Source: Rhodanobacter sp. T12-5 (GTDB lineage: Bacteria; Pseudomonadota; Gammaproteobacteria; Xanthomonadales; Rhodanobacteraceae). From it: a DNA stretch of 64,000 nt. The stretch covers positions 248,001 through 312,000 of the forward strand of contig NZ_NPKN01000001.1 of assembly GCF_008329435.1 (NCBI RefSeq), given 5' to 3'. The notes beneath the pieces were generated by a model. That model ran no database searches. It saw nothing but the letters and a program-made list of their open reading frames with translations, and was not told where the DNA came from. This document shows, in pieces, positions 63,351 through 64,000 of the stretch (position 1 is the first letter of the stretch; each line of letters starts with the position of its first letter). Made by a program: the position numbers and the translations under genes.

Positions 63351-64000
63351 ATGGAACATGTCCACGATTACCTGATCATCGGTGCCGGCATGGCTGCCGA
63401 TGCGGCGGCCAAGGCGATCCATGAAGTGGATGCCGGGGCGGATATCGGCATTGTCGGCGACGAGCCGCATCCGCCTTACCAGCGGCCGCCGCTGTCGAAG
63501 GCGTTGTGGAAGGGCGACAAGTCGCCGGCCGACATCGACCTGGCCACCGCGCAAAGCGGCGCGACCTTGCACCTGGGCCGCCGCATCGAATCGCTGGACC
63601 GGGTGGCGCGCATCGCGCGCGATGACCACGGCGATACCTACCGCTATCGCCGGCTGCTGCTGGCCACCGGTGCGACCCCGCGGCGGCTGCCGTTCGACGG
63701 CGGCGAGCGGGTGATCCATTTCCGCACGCTGGACGATTACCAGGCGCTGCGCCGCTATGCCAAACCCGGTGCCTACATCGCCGTGGTCGGCGGCGGCTTC
63801 ATTGGCAGCGAGCTGGCGGCGTCGTTGAGCAGCGTGGGTTGCAAGGTGACGATGCTGTTTCCCGGCCCGGCGATCGGTGCCGGGCGTTATCCGGACGGAC
63901 TGACCAGCTACCTCGACGACTACTACCGCAGCCACGGCGTGGACGTGCGCAGTGGCATCAAGGTGATCGGCGGCAGCAAGACCGACGGCGGCGTGGAACT
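63351..64000 (+). CDS. FAD-dependent NAD(P)-linked oxidoreductase (AIF/ferredoxin reductase-like), partial
   Basis: The frame starts MEHVHDYLIIGAGMAADAAA with GGGAG seven bases upstream and is still open at the window edge after 216 codons. The FAD-binding motif GAGMAA (GxGxxA) is at residues 11-16, followed by the PPYQRPPLSK motif typical of apoptosis-inducing-factor and ferredoxin-reductase-like proteins, LLLATGATPRRLP, and a second dinucleotide motif VVGGGFIGSELAA for NAD(P)H. The C-terminal dimer or Rieske-reductase domain lies outside the window, so the electron acceptor cannot be judged. Confidence 0.88.
   Translation, partial: MEHVHDYLIIGAGMAADAAAKAIHEVDAGADIGIVGDEPHPPYQRPPLSKALWKGDKSPADIDLATAQSGATLHLGRRIESLDRVARIARDDHGDTYRYRRLLLATGATPRRLPFDGGERVIHFRTLDDYQALRRYAKPGAYIAVVGGGFIGSELAASLSSVGCKVTMLFPGPAIGAGRYPDGLTSYLDDYYRSHGVDVRSGIKVIGGSKTDGGVE

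Overview
The window is chromosomal DNA of a high-GC gammaproteobacterium. Gene content and order point to the Xanthomonadales, most probably Rhodanobacteraceae (Rhodanobacter/Dyella-like). This is an inference from family resemblance and was not checked by search. The supporting features are a coxB-coxA-small protein-coxC-(antisense DUF2909)-SURF1-ctaA-ctaB cluster, tandem DsbA-like lipoproteins beside cytochrome c4 and YihA/EngB, an rpsU-yqeY-dnaG group facing tsaD, and REP-like inverted repeats of the GTAGGAGCGACTTCAGTCGCGA type. No rRNA, tRNA, CRISPR array, transposase or prophage gene was seen.

Layout. 0.5-10.4 kb is mostly minus-strand housekeeping and envelope genes: amidohydrolase, NAD(P)-binding epimerase-like protein, soluble lytic transglycosylase, EEP-family nuclease, two DsbA-like lipoproteins and cytochrome c4, with a plus-strand GH17 membrane glucanase. 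10.5-17.3 kb holds engB, msrC (fRMsr), bioD, an M3 peptidase and a KefC-like antiporter. 17.3-28.5 kb holds a very long membrane-anchored ankyrin protein, YcgL, a FadL-type porin, a coniferyl-type aldehyde dehydrogenase, bifunctional PutA and a DUF2244 protein. 28.5-36.3 kb is the aa3 cytochrome c oxidase cluster: the structural subunits, assembly factors (SURF1, a SCO-like protein) and heme A synthesis (CtaA, CtaB). No ctaG/cox11 is visible. 36.3-39.6 kb is an MgtA-type Mg2+ P-type ATPase behind a good sigma70 promoter and a ~600-nt structured leader with a short upstream ORF. 39.7-49.5 kb is housekeeping: symporter, DedA, dnaG, DUF1328, yqeY, rpsU, tsaD, rluF, an ABC-2 exporter and fpr.

49.6-55.3 kb is accessory: a chaperone-usher fimbrial operon on the minus strand (pilin, chaperone, usher, adhesin) and, convergent to it, a lone pilin-like gene preceded by a perfect CRP/Clp-type palindrome and a folded leader. 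A visibly AT-rich control region full of TGACA/TGTCA half-sites separates the fimbrial operon from a divergent, translationally coupled operon (XRE regulator, TAP-like alpha/beta hydrolase, NatA/NatB-type ABC exporter). 59.7-64 kb carries an EF-hand protein, folE, a second membrane-protein/XRE pair with an operator-like palindrome over its promoter, rmuC, and the start of an FAD-dependent oxidoreductase cut by the window edge.

The strongest candidates for undescribed biology are regulatory: the mgtA leader, the fimbrial regulatory regions, and a REP-like insertion inside the essential GTPase gene engB. No clearly new multi-gene enzymatic system was seen.
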